Shown here in pieces: positions 43,984 to 52,951 of a stretch of DNA of 64,000 nt. The first letter of the stretch is position 1. Each line of letters opens with the position of its first letter. The position numbers and the translations under genes are program-made. The stretch is from RYN-230 sp963834515 (GTDB lineage Bacteria; Actinomycetota; Actinomycetes; Streptosporangiales; Streptosporangiaceae). The stretch lies in assembly GCA_963834515.1 (NCBI GenBank), contig CAWICB010000002.1:806001-870000 (forward strand). The letters are read 5' to 3'. A model generated the notes under the pieces. That model was not told the origin of the DNA and made no database searches. It saw nothing but the letters and a program-made list of their open reading frames with translations.

Positions 43984-45222
43984 GTGAAGCCGGGCCGGGG
44001 TGCGCTGGCCAGCCGCAACTTCCGGCTGTTGCTGGCCACCGATGTCGTGTCCACGTTCGGCACCGCGGTGGCGCTGGTGGCCATCCCGTTCGCGGTGCTC
44101 AGCATCGGCGGTACCGCCGCCGACGTCGGCTATGTCACGGCCGCGGGCCTGCTGCCGGTGATCGTGTTCCTGCTGCTCGGCGGCGTCATCGCGGACCGGC
44201 TGCCGCGCCAGCAGGTGGTGGCCGTGGCCAACGTGCTGCAGGCCCTGGCCCAGGCGGGCTCGGCCGCGCTGGTGCTGGCGGGCCAGGCCCGCGTCTGGGA
44301 GCTGATGGCGCTGGCCGCGCTGCGCGGCGTCGGGATGGGCTTCTACTACCCGGCCGCCGCGGGCCTGCTGCCGCAGACGGTCGCGGCGGAACACCGGGCG
44401 CAGGCCAACGCCATGGACCGCATCGGCCGGAACACCGCGCTGATCACCGGCTCGGCACTGGGCGGCGTGCTGGTCGGGGTGGCCGGTCCGGGCTGGGGGC
44501 TGGTCCTGGACGCGGCCAGCTACGCCGTAGCGGCGCTGCTCCGGGTCGGGATGCGGGTCCCGGGCCTGGCCCGCGGCTCAGCCGGGACCATGCTGCACGA
44601 GCTGCGGGAGGGCTGGCGGGAGTTCTCCTCCCGGCGCTGGATCTGGGCCATCGTGCTCGAGTTCTCCCTCCTGGTCGCGGTGTGGGACGGGGCCACCGAC
44701 GTGCTCGGCCCGGTGGTCGCGCACGACCAGCTCGGCGGGGCGCACAGCTGGGGGATCGTGCTGGCCGCCCAGTCGGCCGGGGCGGTGGCCGGCGGGCTGG
44801 CCATGATCAGGTTCCGGCCGCGGCGGATGCTGCTGATCGGCAGCCTGAGCGTGGCACCGACGTCGGCCCTGCTGTTCGCGCTGGCCGTGCCGCTCACCGT
44901 GCCGGTGATCGCGGTCGCGGCGTTCGCCGCCGGGGCCTGCATCGAGGTGTTCGAGGTGAACTGGGCCACCGCCATGCAGCAGGAGATTCCGCCGGCCGCG
45001 CTGTCCCGGGTGTCCGCGTATGACGCGCTGGGCAGCTGGGGGCTGGCCCCGGCCGGCACCGCGGTGGCCGGCCCGCTGGCGGTGGCGCTGGGTACGCCCG
45101 TGGTCCTGCTCGCGGCCGGCGTCCTGATCATCGCGCTGACCGGGGCCGTGCTGTGCGTACCCGAGGTGCGGGGGCTGCGCCGCCACCGGCCCGCCCGCCC
45201 GGCTGGCCAGCGGGTTCCCTAG
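43984..45222 (+). CDS. MFS transporter (enterobactin-exporter-like)
   Basis: 412 residues with 12 transmembrane helices from GTG 43984; GTG 43978 is a close alternative. MFS signatures: GGVIADRLPRQQVV between helices 2 and 3, and the inner symmetry around residues 200. Most similar in wording to EntS/MFS_3-type exporters. Downstream of csoR in the same direction, but with a 127-bp gap; copper relation unknown. Confidence 0.85.
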   Translation: MKPGRGALASRNFRLLLATDVVSTFGTAVALVAIPFAVLSIGGTAADVGYVTAAGLLPVIVFLLLGGVIADRLPRQQVVAVANVLQALAQAGSAALVLAGQARVWELMALAALRGVGMGFYYPAAAGLLPQTVAAEHRAQANAMDRIGRNTALITGSALGGVLVGVAGPGWGLVLDAASYAVAALLRVGMRVPGLARGSAGTMLHELREGWREFSSRRWIWAIVLEFSLLVAVWDGATDVLGPVVAHDQLGGAHSWGIVLAAQSAGAVAGGLAMIRFRPRRMLLIGSLSVAPTSALLFALAVPLTVPVIAVAAFAAGACIEVFEVNWATAMQQEIPPAALSRVSAYDALGSWGLAPAGTAVAGPLAVALGTPVVLLAAGVLIIALTGAVLCVPEVRGLRRHRPARPAGQRVP

Positions 45223-45296
45223 CGCGGTGCCGCCGCGGCGCGCCGCGGCCGGCCGTGCCTGGTGCGGGCACCCGGGATCGCGTGGCATAGTGAGGC

Positions 45297-45596
45297 ATGG
45301 CTGCGCACCTGCAGGTACTGCCCGCTGGCCGGCTGCTGCCCGGCCACGCTGCGCTCAGTGGCCACGCCGCGCTCGGTGTGGGCGGGGTGGTTCACTTCAT
45401 CTTCCGGCTGTTCGTCTGGCGGCTGCTCTGGCGCTGGAGCGTGCTGCTGTGGCACATCAAAACGTTCGGCCCGGTGATCCTGCTGCTGATCGTGCTGCTG
45501 GTGGCGCTGGCCCTGATCCTGCGGGCCCGGCGCCGGGCGGACACCAGGCCCCGGCGCGGCCCAGGGGACGATGGCCCCGGGCCGCGGGACTGGTAG
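45297..45596 (+). CDS. Small single-pass membrane protein (99 aa)
   Basis: An open frame from ATG 45297 with one or two hydrophobic stretches (GVVHFIFRLFVWRLLWRW and a 21-residue Leu/Val/Ile helix) and an Arg/Gly-rich cytosolic tail. Small proteins with this layout are common and uncharacterised in actinomycetes. The next gene converges 3 bp away. Confidence 0.65.
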   Translation: MAAHLQVLPAGRLLPGHAALSGHAALGVGGVVHFIFRLFVWRLLWRWSVLLWHIKTFGPVILLLIVLLVALALILRARRRADTRPRRGPGDDGPGPRDW

Positions 45597-45599
45597 CCG

Positions 45600-46325
45600 T
45601 CAGAGCACGGCGCCGTCGTCGGGGCCTGAATCCCGCGCCGGGCGGTCGCCCATCCGGATGACCAGGGTGGTGAACCCGCCGATGAACGCGGCTACGGCCA
45701 GGAACGCCGCCCATCCGGGCACGGCCCAGCCCGCCATGGTGGCGATGAGCAGGTAGGCCGGCCCGCCGAACAGGGCGACCCAGGCTCCTTTGGCCACCGG
45801 GTCGAGCGAGGGCAGCGGCGGCGGCACCGGCGGCACGAAGTTCTCGTCGTCCGCGGCCGGTGGCGGGCCGGCGCTGGCCGGCCGGATGATCCGCGGTTCG
45901 CTGGACCAGTGGGCGCTCCGCCCCGGGCGCCCGGGGCGGTCCGGGTCCGGATCCGCCGCGCCGGGCAGGCCGGGGCCGGGCCGGGCGCTCCCGTCGTTGC
46001 CCTGAACCGGATGGCCGAACGCCCCCGGCGGGAAGCGGTCGCCGTCCGGCCCGGAGCGGTTGTAGCCGCGCAAGGCGGCGCCGCCGCCACGGTCGTCCAG
46101 GCCGCCGCCGAAGTCGAACTCCTGGCCGGTGTCCTCGCTCAGGTCCAGCATCATGTCCGGATCCGTGTCCGGGCCCGGGTCGGCCAGCGAGCCGGCCTGG
46201 GGATGCGCGGCCAGGTTCTCCCGTTCCGGCCAGGGTGGCGCACCGCCGGCCCGGTCGGGTTCCACGGCGAAGTTCGCGATCAGGTCACGCCACGCGGATT
46301 CCTCACCGCTCGCGCCGCCGCCCAC
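45600..46325 (-). CDS. Two-helix membrane protein with disordered acidic head
   Basis: 241 residues. Residues 1-165 are low-complexity Gly/Asp/Pro-rich with GGG runs; two transmembrane helices (about 175-220) follow, then a short charged end. Typical of actinobacterial proteins that precede an esterase gene. No catalytic motif. The downstream gene in the transcript order is the esterase's neighbour on the same strand; the two starts are 19 bp apart, suggesting one operon. Confidence 0.7.
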   Translation of the reverse strand: MGGGASGEESAWRDLIANFAVEPDRAGGAPPWPERENLAAHPQAGSLADPGPDTDPDMMLDLSEDTGQEFDFGGGLDDRGGGAALRGYNRSGPDGDRFPPGAFGHPVQGNDGSARPGPGLPGAADPDPDRPGRPGRSAHWSSEPRIIRPASAGPPPAADDENFVPPVPPPLPSLDPVAKGAWVALFGGPAYLLIATMAGWAVPGWAAFLAVAAFIGGFTTLVIRMGDRPARDSGPDDGAVL

Positions 46326-46343
46326 GCCGTGCCTCCTCCCCGT

Positions 46344-47102
46344 TCATTCGGTCTCCGCGGGCGAATGCGCGCGGATGAACTCCAGGCTCCCGGCGAAGAT
46401 GGCCGGGGCATCGTTGTCCAGGGTGGCCACATGGTAGCTGTCGGCGCAATCCCGGACGGTCAGGTGGGTACCGGTCAGGCCCGCCCGGAGCACCCGCATG
46501 CTGGCCGGGCCGACCACATGGTCGGTGGTGCTCCGGTAGATCAGCACCGGCTGGGTCACGTCGCCGAGCCGCGACTGGGTCAGCTTCCACAGCGCGGGCA
46601 GCGTGGCCGCGGCCCGCACCGGCACCCGGGTGTAACCGGGTTCGGTGACGCCTTCTTTCTTGATGTCGCTGGCGATGCCAGGCAGCGACGGCACGACCAG
46701 CTTGAGCGCCGGGGCCAGCAGGAACAGCCTGGTGTCCGCGGCCACCGACGGGTTGACCAGGACCAGCCCGCTCACCGCGGGACCGCGCAGTTCGGCCATC
46801 CGCAGGGCCAGGCAGGCCCCCATCGACAGGCCCATCACGAAGATCTCGCTGGCCTGCCCGCGGAGTTCCTCGAAGCCGCGGTCCACTTCGGCGTACCAGT
46901 CTTCCCAGCGGGTCCGGGCCATCTCCTGCCAGGTGGTGCCGTGCCCGGGCAGCCGGGGCACGGACACGGTCAGCCCGGCTCCGGCCAGGTACTCCGCCCA
47001 CGGCCGCAGCGAGCCGGGTGAGCCGGTGAAGCCGTGGCAGAGCAGCACGCCGGTGCTGCCCCCCGGGTGGAAGTAGGGTTCCGCGCCTGGAATGACTGGC
47101 AT
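46344..47102 (-). CDS. Alpha/beta-hydrolase carboxylesterase (Est30-like)
   Basis: 252 residues from ATG 47102. The nucleophile elbow GLSMG, the HGFTGSP oxyanion loop, a conserved Asp in YRSTTDHVVG and the catalytic His in DSYHVATLDND are all visible. The relatives hydrolyse short acyl esters or monoglycerides. First gene of a small unit with the two-helix membrane protein. Confidence 0.92.
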   Translation of the reverse strand: MPVIPGAEPYFHPGGSTGVLLCHGFTGSPGSLRPWAEYLAGAGLTVSVPRLPGHGTTWQEMARTRWEDWYAEVDRGFEELRGQASEIFVMGLSMGACLALRMAELRGPAVSGLVLVNPSVAADTRLFLLAPALKLVVPSLPGIASDIKKEGVTEPGYTRVPVRAAATLPALWKLTQSRLGDVTQPVLIYRSTTDHVVGPASMRVLRAGLTGTHLTVRDCADSYHVATLDNDAPAIFAGSLEFIRAHSPAETE

Positions 47103-47256
47103 GACTCCATCGTCCTCCCCACCGGGCCCGGCCGGACACGCGCCGCGCTGACCGGCCGGCCGCGCGCGGGCGCTCTGGCATCGTCGCACGATGTGCCGCC
47201 TGCCGCACCGCAACAGGGGCATCCGCTTTGGGCCCATCTCGTGGCACGATGGGGGC

Positions 47257-47991
47257 GTGTTCTACTGGGTGGTCAAGGCGATCCTCGGGCCTTTCCTGGC
47301 CCTGATCTTCCGGCCGTGGGCCGAGGGCACCGAAAACGTGCCCCGGGAGGGTCCCGCCATCATCGCCAGCAACCACCTGTCCTTCGCGGATCACTTCTTT
47401 GGGCCGCTGCCGTTGCCCCGTAAGGTGACCTACCTGGCCAAGTCCGAGTACTTCACCGGGCGCGGGCTCAAAGGCCTGGTCAGCAAGGCGTTCTTCAGCG
47501 GGGTCGGGCAGATCCCGGTGGACCGGGCCGGCGGCCTGGCCAGTGAGCGCGCGCTGAACACCGGGCTGCGGGTGCTCGCCCAGGGCAAGCTGCTTGGCAT
47601 ATACCCGGAGGGCACCCGGACCCCGGACGGGCGGCTCTACCGGGGCAAGACCGGGGTGGCCAGGCTGGCCCTGGAGTCCGGGGCGCCGGTCATCCCGTGC
47701 GCCATGGTCAACACGTTCGACCTGATGCCCCCCGGGCGGCTGCTGCCGCGGCTGCGTTTCCGACCCGGCGTCCGGTACGGCCAAGCCCTGGACTTCTCCC
47801 GCTACGCCGGGCTGGAATCGGACCGGCTGGTGCTCCGCGCGGTGACCGACGAGATCATGTACGCGATCATGGATCTGGCTCGCCAGGAGTACGTGGACGA
47901 GGACGCGCAGCAGGCCAAGGTGCGGCTCAAGGCCGAGGTCAAGGCCGAGCGGCTGGCACACGCGGCGACGGACGGCCACCCCGGCGGCTAG
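47257..47991 (+). CDS. plsC: 1-acyl-sn-glycerol-3-phosphate acyltransferase
   Basis: 244 residues from GTG 47257. The acyltransferase motifs NHLSFAD (NHx4D), YPEGTRTPDGR and FSGVGQIPVDR are intact. It esterifies lysophosphatidic acid at position 2 in phospholipid synthesis. Its last 53 nt overlap the end of the PAP2 gene on the opposite strand. Confidence 0.92.
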   Translation: MFYWVVKAILGPFLALIFRPWAEGTENVPREGPAIIASNHLSFADHFFGPLPLPRKVTYLAKSEYFTGRGLKGLVSKAFFSGVGQIPVDRAGGLASERALNTGLRVLAQGKLLGIYPEGTRTPDGRLYRGKTGVARLALESGAPVIPCAMVNTFDLMPPGRLLPRLRFRPGVRYGQALDFSRYAGLESDRLVLRAVTDEIMYAIMDLARQEYVDEDAQQAKVRLKAEVKAERLAHAATDGHPGG

Positions 47992-48814
47992 CCCGGCGCC
48001 GCTCCGTGCGGGCCCGCCAGCGGACGGCGAGCCAGTGCCGCGCGACCCGGCCGGCCCGCTGCACCACGAGAGCCAGTGCGAGCAGCAGCGCCGCCGCGAT
48101 GCCGTCCGCCCAGAAGTGGTTGGCGGTGACCACCACGGCCAGCAGGGTCAGCGCCGGATAGCCCAGCGCGAGCCAGCGCCACCGGCTGCCGGACAGCTGC
48201 ACCACCACCAGGGCGACGAGCAGCGCCCAGCCGACATGCACCGACGGCATCGCGGACAGCTGGTCGGCGTTGAAGCCGGCCACCGACCCGTAGACAGACT
48301 GGCCGTAACGCACCGCGGTGTCGATCATCCCGTCGCCGGGCAGCATCCGGGGCGGCGCGACCGGTATCAGCTGGATCAGCAGGGCGCCCGCGGTGAACAG
48401 CACGAGCGTGGTGCGCACCTGCGGGTACTGCCGCCGGCGCCAGATGAAGACCCAGGCCAGGCAGCTGATGACCACGGCGAAGTGCAGCCCCGCGTAGTAC
48501 AGGTTCAGCGCCTGGATGATCAGCGGATGGCTCAGGAAGGCGTGCTGGACTTCGCTCTCCGGGGGCAGGTGGACCACGCGTTCGGCGTGCCAGATCCATT
48601 GCGCCCGGCCGAGGGCCCCGCCCGGGCCCATCACCGCGTAGCTGCCAGCTAGCTGCCACAGCGCGAACAGGGCCAGCAGGACGGCCGCTTCCCGCATGAA
48701 GCCCGCCGTCGCTCTGAGCCGCGGCGGGCGGGCCCGACGGCACGCCACCGACGCCCCGGCCAGGCACGCAGCGGTCACCGCCGCCGCCTGCCAGGACAGC
48801 TCCAGGTCCACCAT
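47939..48814 (-). CDS. PAP2-superfamily membrane phosphatase/transferase
   Basis: 291 residues from ATG 48814, behind GGACGGAGACG; ATG 48865 is an alternative. Six transmembrane helices. The phosphatase signature is split in the usual way: PPRMLP, AMPSVHVGWALLV (catalytic His) and ANHFWADGIAAALL. Resembles the Aur1/Ipt1-like inositol-phosphotransferase branch. Convergent, overlapping the plsC end by 53 nt. Confidence 0.87.
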   Translation of the reverse strand: MVDLELSWQAAAVTAACLAGASVACRRARPPRLRATAGFMREAAVLLALFALWQLAGSYAVMGPGGALGRAQWIWHAERVVHLPPESEVQHAFLSHPLIIQALNLYYAGLHFAVVISCLAWVFIWRRRQYPQVRTTLVLFTAGALLIQLIPVAPPRMLPGDGMIDTAVRYGQSVYGSVAGFNADQLSAMPSVHVGWALLVALVVVQLSGSRWRWLALGYPALTLLAVVVTANHFWADGIAAALLLALALVVQRAGRVARHWLAVRWRARTERRRASRRGGRPSPRVPAARP

Positions 48815-48992
48815 GGTGGCGCGTCTCCGTCCCCGCGTGGCCAGCCCGTAGTACCCGTTGTACATCCCGGGTTCACCGGCTGGCCCACAGACCCCGTGGC
48901 TATCCCGGGCCGTGCGGCGTGTCGGATCAGCCAGCTTGGCCGGGACACTCAGCCAACGCTAGGGTACGGGCCTTCGATTAAGGAGCACAGCC

Positions 48993-50387
48993 ATGACTGA
49001 CCTGCCGCCGGGGACGGCGAGTCTCCCTGGAATGCCCGGCGGCCCAGCGGGGGCTCCCGATGAGATCCTGCTGGCGGTGGCCGGGCCGGCCGCGCAGCAC
49101 CGGCTCACCGTGCTGGTCCGGATCATCCTGGCCATCCCGCACCTGGTGGTGCTGTGGGCCCTCGGCATCGCCGCCGAAGTGGTGGTGGTGATCTGCTGGT
49201 TCGCCGCGTTGTTCATGGGCCGCCTGCCGGCCGGGCCGGCCAGCTACCTGACCAGCTATCTGCGCTGGCTGGTCCGGGTGCAGGCGTACCTGTTCCTGCT
49301 CACCGACCAGTACCCGCCATTCGAGCTGGGCGAGGCCGACTACCCGGTGCAGATCCTGCTGCGGCCAGGGCCGCTGAACCGGCTGGCCGTGTTCTTCCGC
49401 CTCATCCTGGCCATCCCGGCCTATGTGGTCACCCTGCTGCTGGTGTTCGGGATGGAAACCATCGTCATGTTCGTGACCTGGCTGATCGTCCTGATTGCGG
49501 GCCAGATGCCCAGGCCGCTGCATGAGGCGATCGCGGCCGGGCTGCGTTACTACATCCGGTTCACCGGCTACCTGTTCCTGGTCACCGGCGCCTACCCGTG
49601 GGGGCTGTTCGGGGACCAGCCCGGGGGGCTGGCCGGGCCGGCTGGCACCGGGGCGCCCTGGATGGCGGGTGAGTCCGCCATCCAGGTCCCGGCTCCCGGG
49701 GAGACCTTGCCGCCCGGCGCTGCCCCGCCCGGGGCCGGCTACGGCGAGCCGGGGTCCCCGCCGCCCGCGGGATATGACCAGCCGTGGTCCCCGCCGCCCG
49801 CGGCATATCACCAGCCCGGGTACAGGCCGCCAGCCGGTTATGGCCAGCCCGCGCCGGTGACCGGGTGGCTGGGCGGGGACCAGCCCTGGCGGCTCGTGCT
49901 GTCCAGCGCGGCCAAGGGGCTGGTCGGCATGTTCCTGGTCATTGGCGCCGTTGTCCTGGTGGTTTACGCGGTCGGCATCGGCGTGGCCGTGTCACACAGC
50001 AATACGGTGACCAAGGCCGACGCGGCGCTGTCCGTGGAGAGCGCGTATGCCAGGCTCAGCAGCACCGTGGCCACGTTCGACTCCCGGGTGTCCGGCTGCA
50101 ACGGCAAGCTCAGCTGCGTCAACCGGGTGGACGCGCAGATGGCCCAGTCGTTCCGGACGTTCGCCACCGACATGCGGGGCACCGCCATGCCGACCCCGGC
50201 CGCGGCCGCAGCGGCCAGCACCCTCCAGTCGGATGCCAGCCGGATCGGCACCGACTTCCAGCGGCTGTCCACCGCGTCCTCGGTCAGCCAGTACCAGCAG
50301 ACAGTGGCCAGCACCGGCCTGGAGGGGCAGCTGACCAAGTTCGACAGCGACTACCGGGCGCTGGGCCAGACGCTGGGGGTGGCCTGA
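48993..50387 (+). CDS. DUF4389 membrane protein with Pro/Tyr-rich linker
   Basis: 464 residues, with an AAGGAGCACAGCC site before ATG. Residues 30-200 contain two DUF4389 units, each with hydrophobic helices and YLFLLTDQYPPFEL / YLFLVTGAYPWGLF endings. A linker of repeating GYGEP/PPPAGY motifs (about 245-290), one transmembrane helix (about 310-335) and a coiled-coil-like extracytoplasmic domain (about 345-464, with one Cys pair) follow. An uncharacterised actinobacterial family. Confidence 0.82.
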   Translation: MTDLPPGTASLPGMPGGPAGAPDEILLAVAGPAAQHRLTVLVRIILAIPHLVVLWALGIAAEVVVVICWFAALFMGRLPAGPASYLTSYLRWLVRVQAYLFLLTDQYPPFELGEADYPVQILLRPGPLNRLAVFFRLILAIPAYVVTLLLVFGMETIVMFVTWLIVLIAGQMPRPLHEAIAAGLRYYIRFTGYLFLVTGAYPWGLFGDQPGGLAGPAGTGAPWMAGESAIQVPAPGETLPPGAAPPGAGYGEPGSPPPAGYDQPWSPPPAAYHQPGYRPPAGYGQPAPVTGWLGGDQPWRLVLSSAAKGLVGMFLVIGAVVLVVYAVGIGVAVSHSNTVTKADAALSVESAYARLSSTVATFDSRVSGCNGKLSCVNRVDAQMAQSFRTFATDMRGTAMPTPAAAAAASTLQSDASRIGTDFQRLSTASSVSQYQQTVASTGLEGQLTKFDSDYRALGQTLGVA

Positions 50388-50402
50388 GGAAGACCGCCGC
50401 CA

Positions 50403-51886
50403 CTAGTCCTCCAGGCTGGCCCAGCCTTTGGCCCGGTCCACGGCCCGCCGCCACCTGGCGTAGTCCGCGTCGCGGCGCGGGCCGGGGCCGAACCGCCGGT
50501 CCAGCCGCCAGGTGGCGGCGAGCTCGTCCCGGGACGACCAGGTCCCGGTGGCCAGGCCGGCCAGGAAAGCGGCCCCCAGCGCCGTGGTCTCGCCGACCAC
50601 GGGGCGCTCCACGGGCAGCTGGAGCTGATCCGCCTGCAGCTGCATGAGCAGGTCGTTGGCGCTGGCCCCGCCGTCCGCGCGGAGCGCCCGGCCATGCTGC
50701 CCGGTGGCCTCGGTCATCACGTCGGCCACGTCACGCACCTCGAACGCGATCGCTTCCAGGGTGGCGCGGACCAGGTGCGCCCGGGTGGTGCCGCGGGTGA
50801 TGCCGAACACCGCCCCGCGCGCGTCGGGGTCCCAGTCCGGCGCGCCCAGCCCGGTCAGCGCGGGCACGAACACCACACCGGCCGAGTCGGGCACGCTGCG
50901 CGCGAGCGCCTCGCTCTGCGCGGCGTCGTCCAGCAGCCCGAGCCCGTCCCGCAGCCACTGCACGGCGGCCCCGGTCACGAACACCGAGCCTTCCAGCGCG
51001 TAGGTCAGGCCGCCTGCCCCGTCCATCCAGGCCACGGTGGACAGCAGGCCGGCCTCCGAGCGGACGATGGCCGGGCCGGTATTGGCCAGCACGAACGATC
51101 CGGTGCCGTAGGTGCACTTGGTATCGCCGGGGGTGAAGCAGGCCTGGCCGAACAGCGCGGCCTGCTGGTCGCCGGCCAGGCCGGCCACCGGCAGGGCCAG
51201 GCCCAGGAAGGCGCCGGGATCGGTGTCCGCGACCACCCCGGTGGACGGCACCACCTCGGGCAGCGCCCGCGGCGGCACCCGCAGCAGCTCGCACAGCTCA
51301 GCTGACCACTGGCCGGCCCCGATATCGAAGAGCAGGGTGCGGGACGCGTTGGAGGCGTCCGTAACGTGCCGGGCGCCACCGGTCATCCTGGCCACGAGGT
51401 ACGAGTCCACAGTGCCCACGGCCAGCGTGCCGTCGGCCAGGCCCTGCCAGGTGGCCGGCTCGTGCTCAGCCAGCCAGGTCAGCTTGGTGCCGGTGAAGTA
51501 CGGGTCCAGGCGCAGCCCGGTCAGCGCGGCCACCCGGGGCTCGTGGCCGGCGTCCCGGAGCCGGGCACAGATGCGCGCCGTCCGCCGGTCCTGCCAGACG
51601 ATGGCCCGGCGCGGCGCGGCCAGCGTGGCCCGGTCCCAGAGCACCGCGGTCTCCCGCTGGTTGGTCAGGCCGACACTGCTTACCGGTGGCCGCCGGCCCG
51701 GTCCAGGGCCTGGCCGCACGCGGTCAGGGTGGCCTGCCAGATGTCCTCGGGCAGGTGCTCGACCCAGCCCGGCTGCGGGAAGTACTGCCGGAACTCCTGA
51801 TAGCCGCGGCTGGCCACCAGGCCGTCCGCGGTGACGACCAACGCGGTCACGCCGGTTGTCCCGGCATCGATGGCGAGCACGCTCAT
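50403..51886 (-). pseudogene. glpK: Glycerol kinase, one frameshift as read
   Basis: Frame from ATG 51886 gives SVLAIDAGTTGVTALVV and continues to LDRAGGHR, then stops at 51680. The protein resumes two bases over (one missing base) with VSSVGLTNQRETAVLWDR at about 51,690 and runs to 50403. Adding one base gives 494 residues, the usual FGGY length. Motifs of the glycerol kinase subfamily (LTNQRETAV, GDQQAALFGQ, TYGTGSFVLANTG and EGSVFVTGAAVQWLRDGL) are present. It phosphorylates glycerol. The break is at a single site inside an otherwise well-conserved gene, so a sequence error is as likely as inactivation. Confidence 0.85.
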
Positions 51887-51892
51887 GGGGAC

Positions 51893-51898
51893 TAGTGT
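51893..51898 (+). promoter_or_regulatory. Putative -10 element of the phosphofructokinase gene
   Basis: TAGTGT ends 6 nt before ATG 51905; no ribosome site between. The 18-bp gap to the divergent glpK start also contains the palindrome ACTAGT, so any promoter for glpK must lie partly in the kinase coding region. Confidence 0.45.
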
Positions 51899-51904
51899 TG
51901 CCCC

Positions 51905-52948
51905 ATGCGAGTCGGCGTGCTGACGGGCGGCGGGGACTGCCCCGGATTGAACGCGGTCATCAGGGCGCTTGTCCGCCGCGGGACCCCGGAATTCGGGTTC
52001 GAATTCGTGGGCTTCCGTGACGGCTGGCGGGGACCGCTGGAAGGGGACACCGTACCCCTGGACGTGCAGGCGGTACGCGGCATCCTGCCGCGGGGCGGCA
52101 CGATCCTGGGCTCGTCGCGGACCAACCCGCTGGCCGCCAGCGCCAGCGCGGGCGGCCGGTCCGGCGTGGAGCGGATCAAGGACAACCTGGCCGCGCTCGG
52201 CGTGGACGCCCTGGTGGCCATCGGCGGCGAGGACACCCTGGGCGCGGCGACCCGGCTCTACGAGGCCGGGGTCCAGGTGGTCGGCGTGCCTAAGACCATC
52301 GACAACGACCTCGGCGCCACCGACTACACGTTCGGCTTCGACACCGCGGTCAACATCGCGATGGAGGCCATCGACCGGCTGCACACCACGGCCGAGAGCC
52401 ACCACCGGGCGCTGATCTGCGAGGTGATGGGGCGGCACGCCGGGTGGATCGCGCTGCACGCCGGCCTGGCCGGCGGGGCTAACGTGATCCTGATCCCGGA
52501 GAAGCCGTTCAGCATGGAGAAGGTCTGCGCGTACGTGGAGCACCGGTTCCAGGACCGGTATGCGCCGATCATCGTGGTGGCCGAGGGAGCCACCCCCCAG
52601 GACGACGAAATCCAGGTGTCTGACCAGCGGCTGGACGCGTTCGGACACGTGCGGCTGGGCGGCATCGGCAACCTGCTGGCGGGCGAGATCGAGAAGCGCA
52701 CCGGCCAGGAAGCCCGGTGCACGGTGCTCGGCCACATCCAGCGCGGCGGCACGCCGACGGCCTTCGACCGGGTGCTCGCGACCAGGTTCGGCGAGCATGC
52801 CATCGGCGCCGTGCACGACGGGGCGTTCGGCATGATGGTGGCGCTGCGCGGCACGGACATCGTGCGGGTGCCGCTCACCGAGGCCACCCGGGAGATCAAG
52901 ACCGTGCCGCCGGAGCGCTATGCGGAAGCCGAGGTGTTCTTCGGCTAG
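51905..52948 (+). CDS. 6-phosphofructokinase, PPi-type signature
   Basis: 347 residues. The core motifs of the PfkA family are clear: TGGGDCPGLNAVIR, PKTIDND, MGRHAGWIA and LGHIQRGGTPTAFDR. At the donor site the sequence is GGEDT: Asp110 replaces the Gly of ATP-dependent enzymes (GGDGS), while the Lys of PKTIDND is kept. This Asp/Lys pair marks pyrophosphate-dependent enzymes such as that of Amycolatopsis methanolica. The reaction would be reversible fructose-6-phosphate phosphorylation. Divergent from glpK. Confidence 0.9.
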   Translation: MRVGVLTGGGDCPGLNAVIRALVRRGTPEFGFEFVGFRDGWRGPLEGDTVPLDVQAVRGILPRGGTILGSSRTNPLAASASAGGRSGVERIKDNLAALGVDALVAIGGEDTLGAATRLYEAGVQVVGVPKTIDNDLGATDYTFGFDTAVNIAMEAIDRLHTTAESHHRALICEVMGRHAGWIALHAGLAGGANVILIPEKPFSMEKVCAYVEHRFQDRYAPIIVVAEGATPQDDEIQVSDQRLDAFGHVRLGGIGNLLAGEIEKRTGQEARCTVLGHIQRGGTPTAFDRVLATRFGEHAIGAVHDGAFGMMVALRGTDIVRVPLTEATREIKTVPPERYAEAEVFFG

Positions 52949-52951
52949 CCC

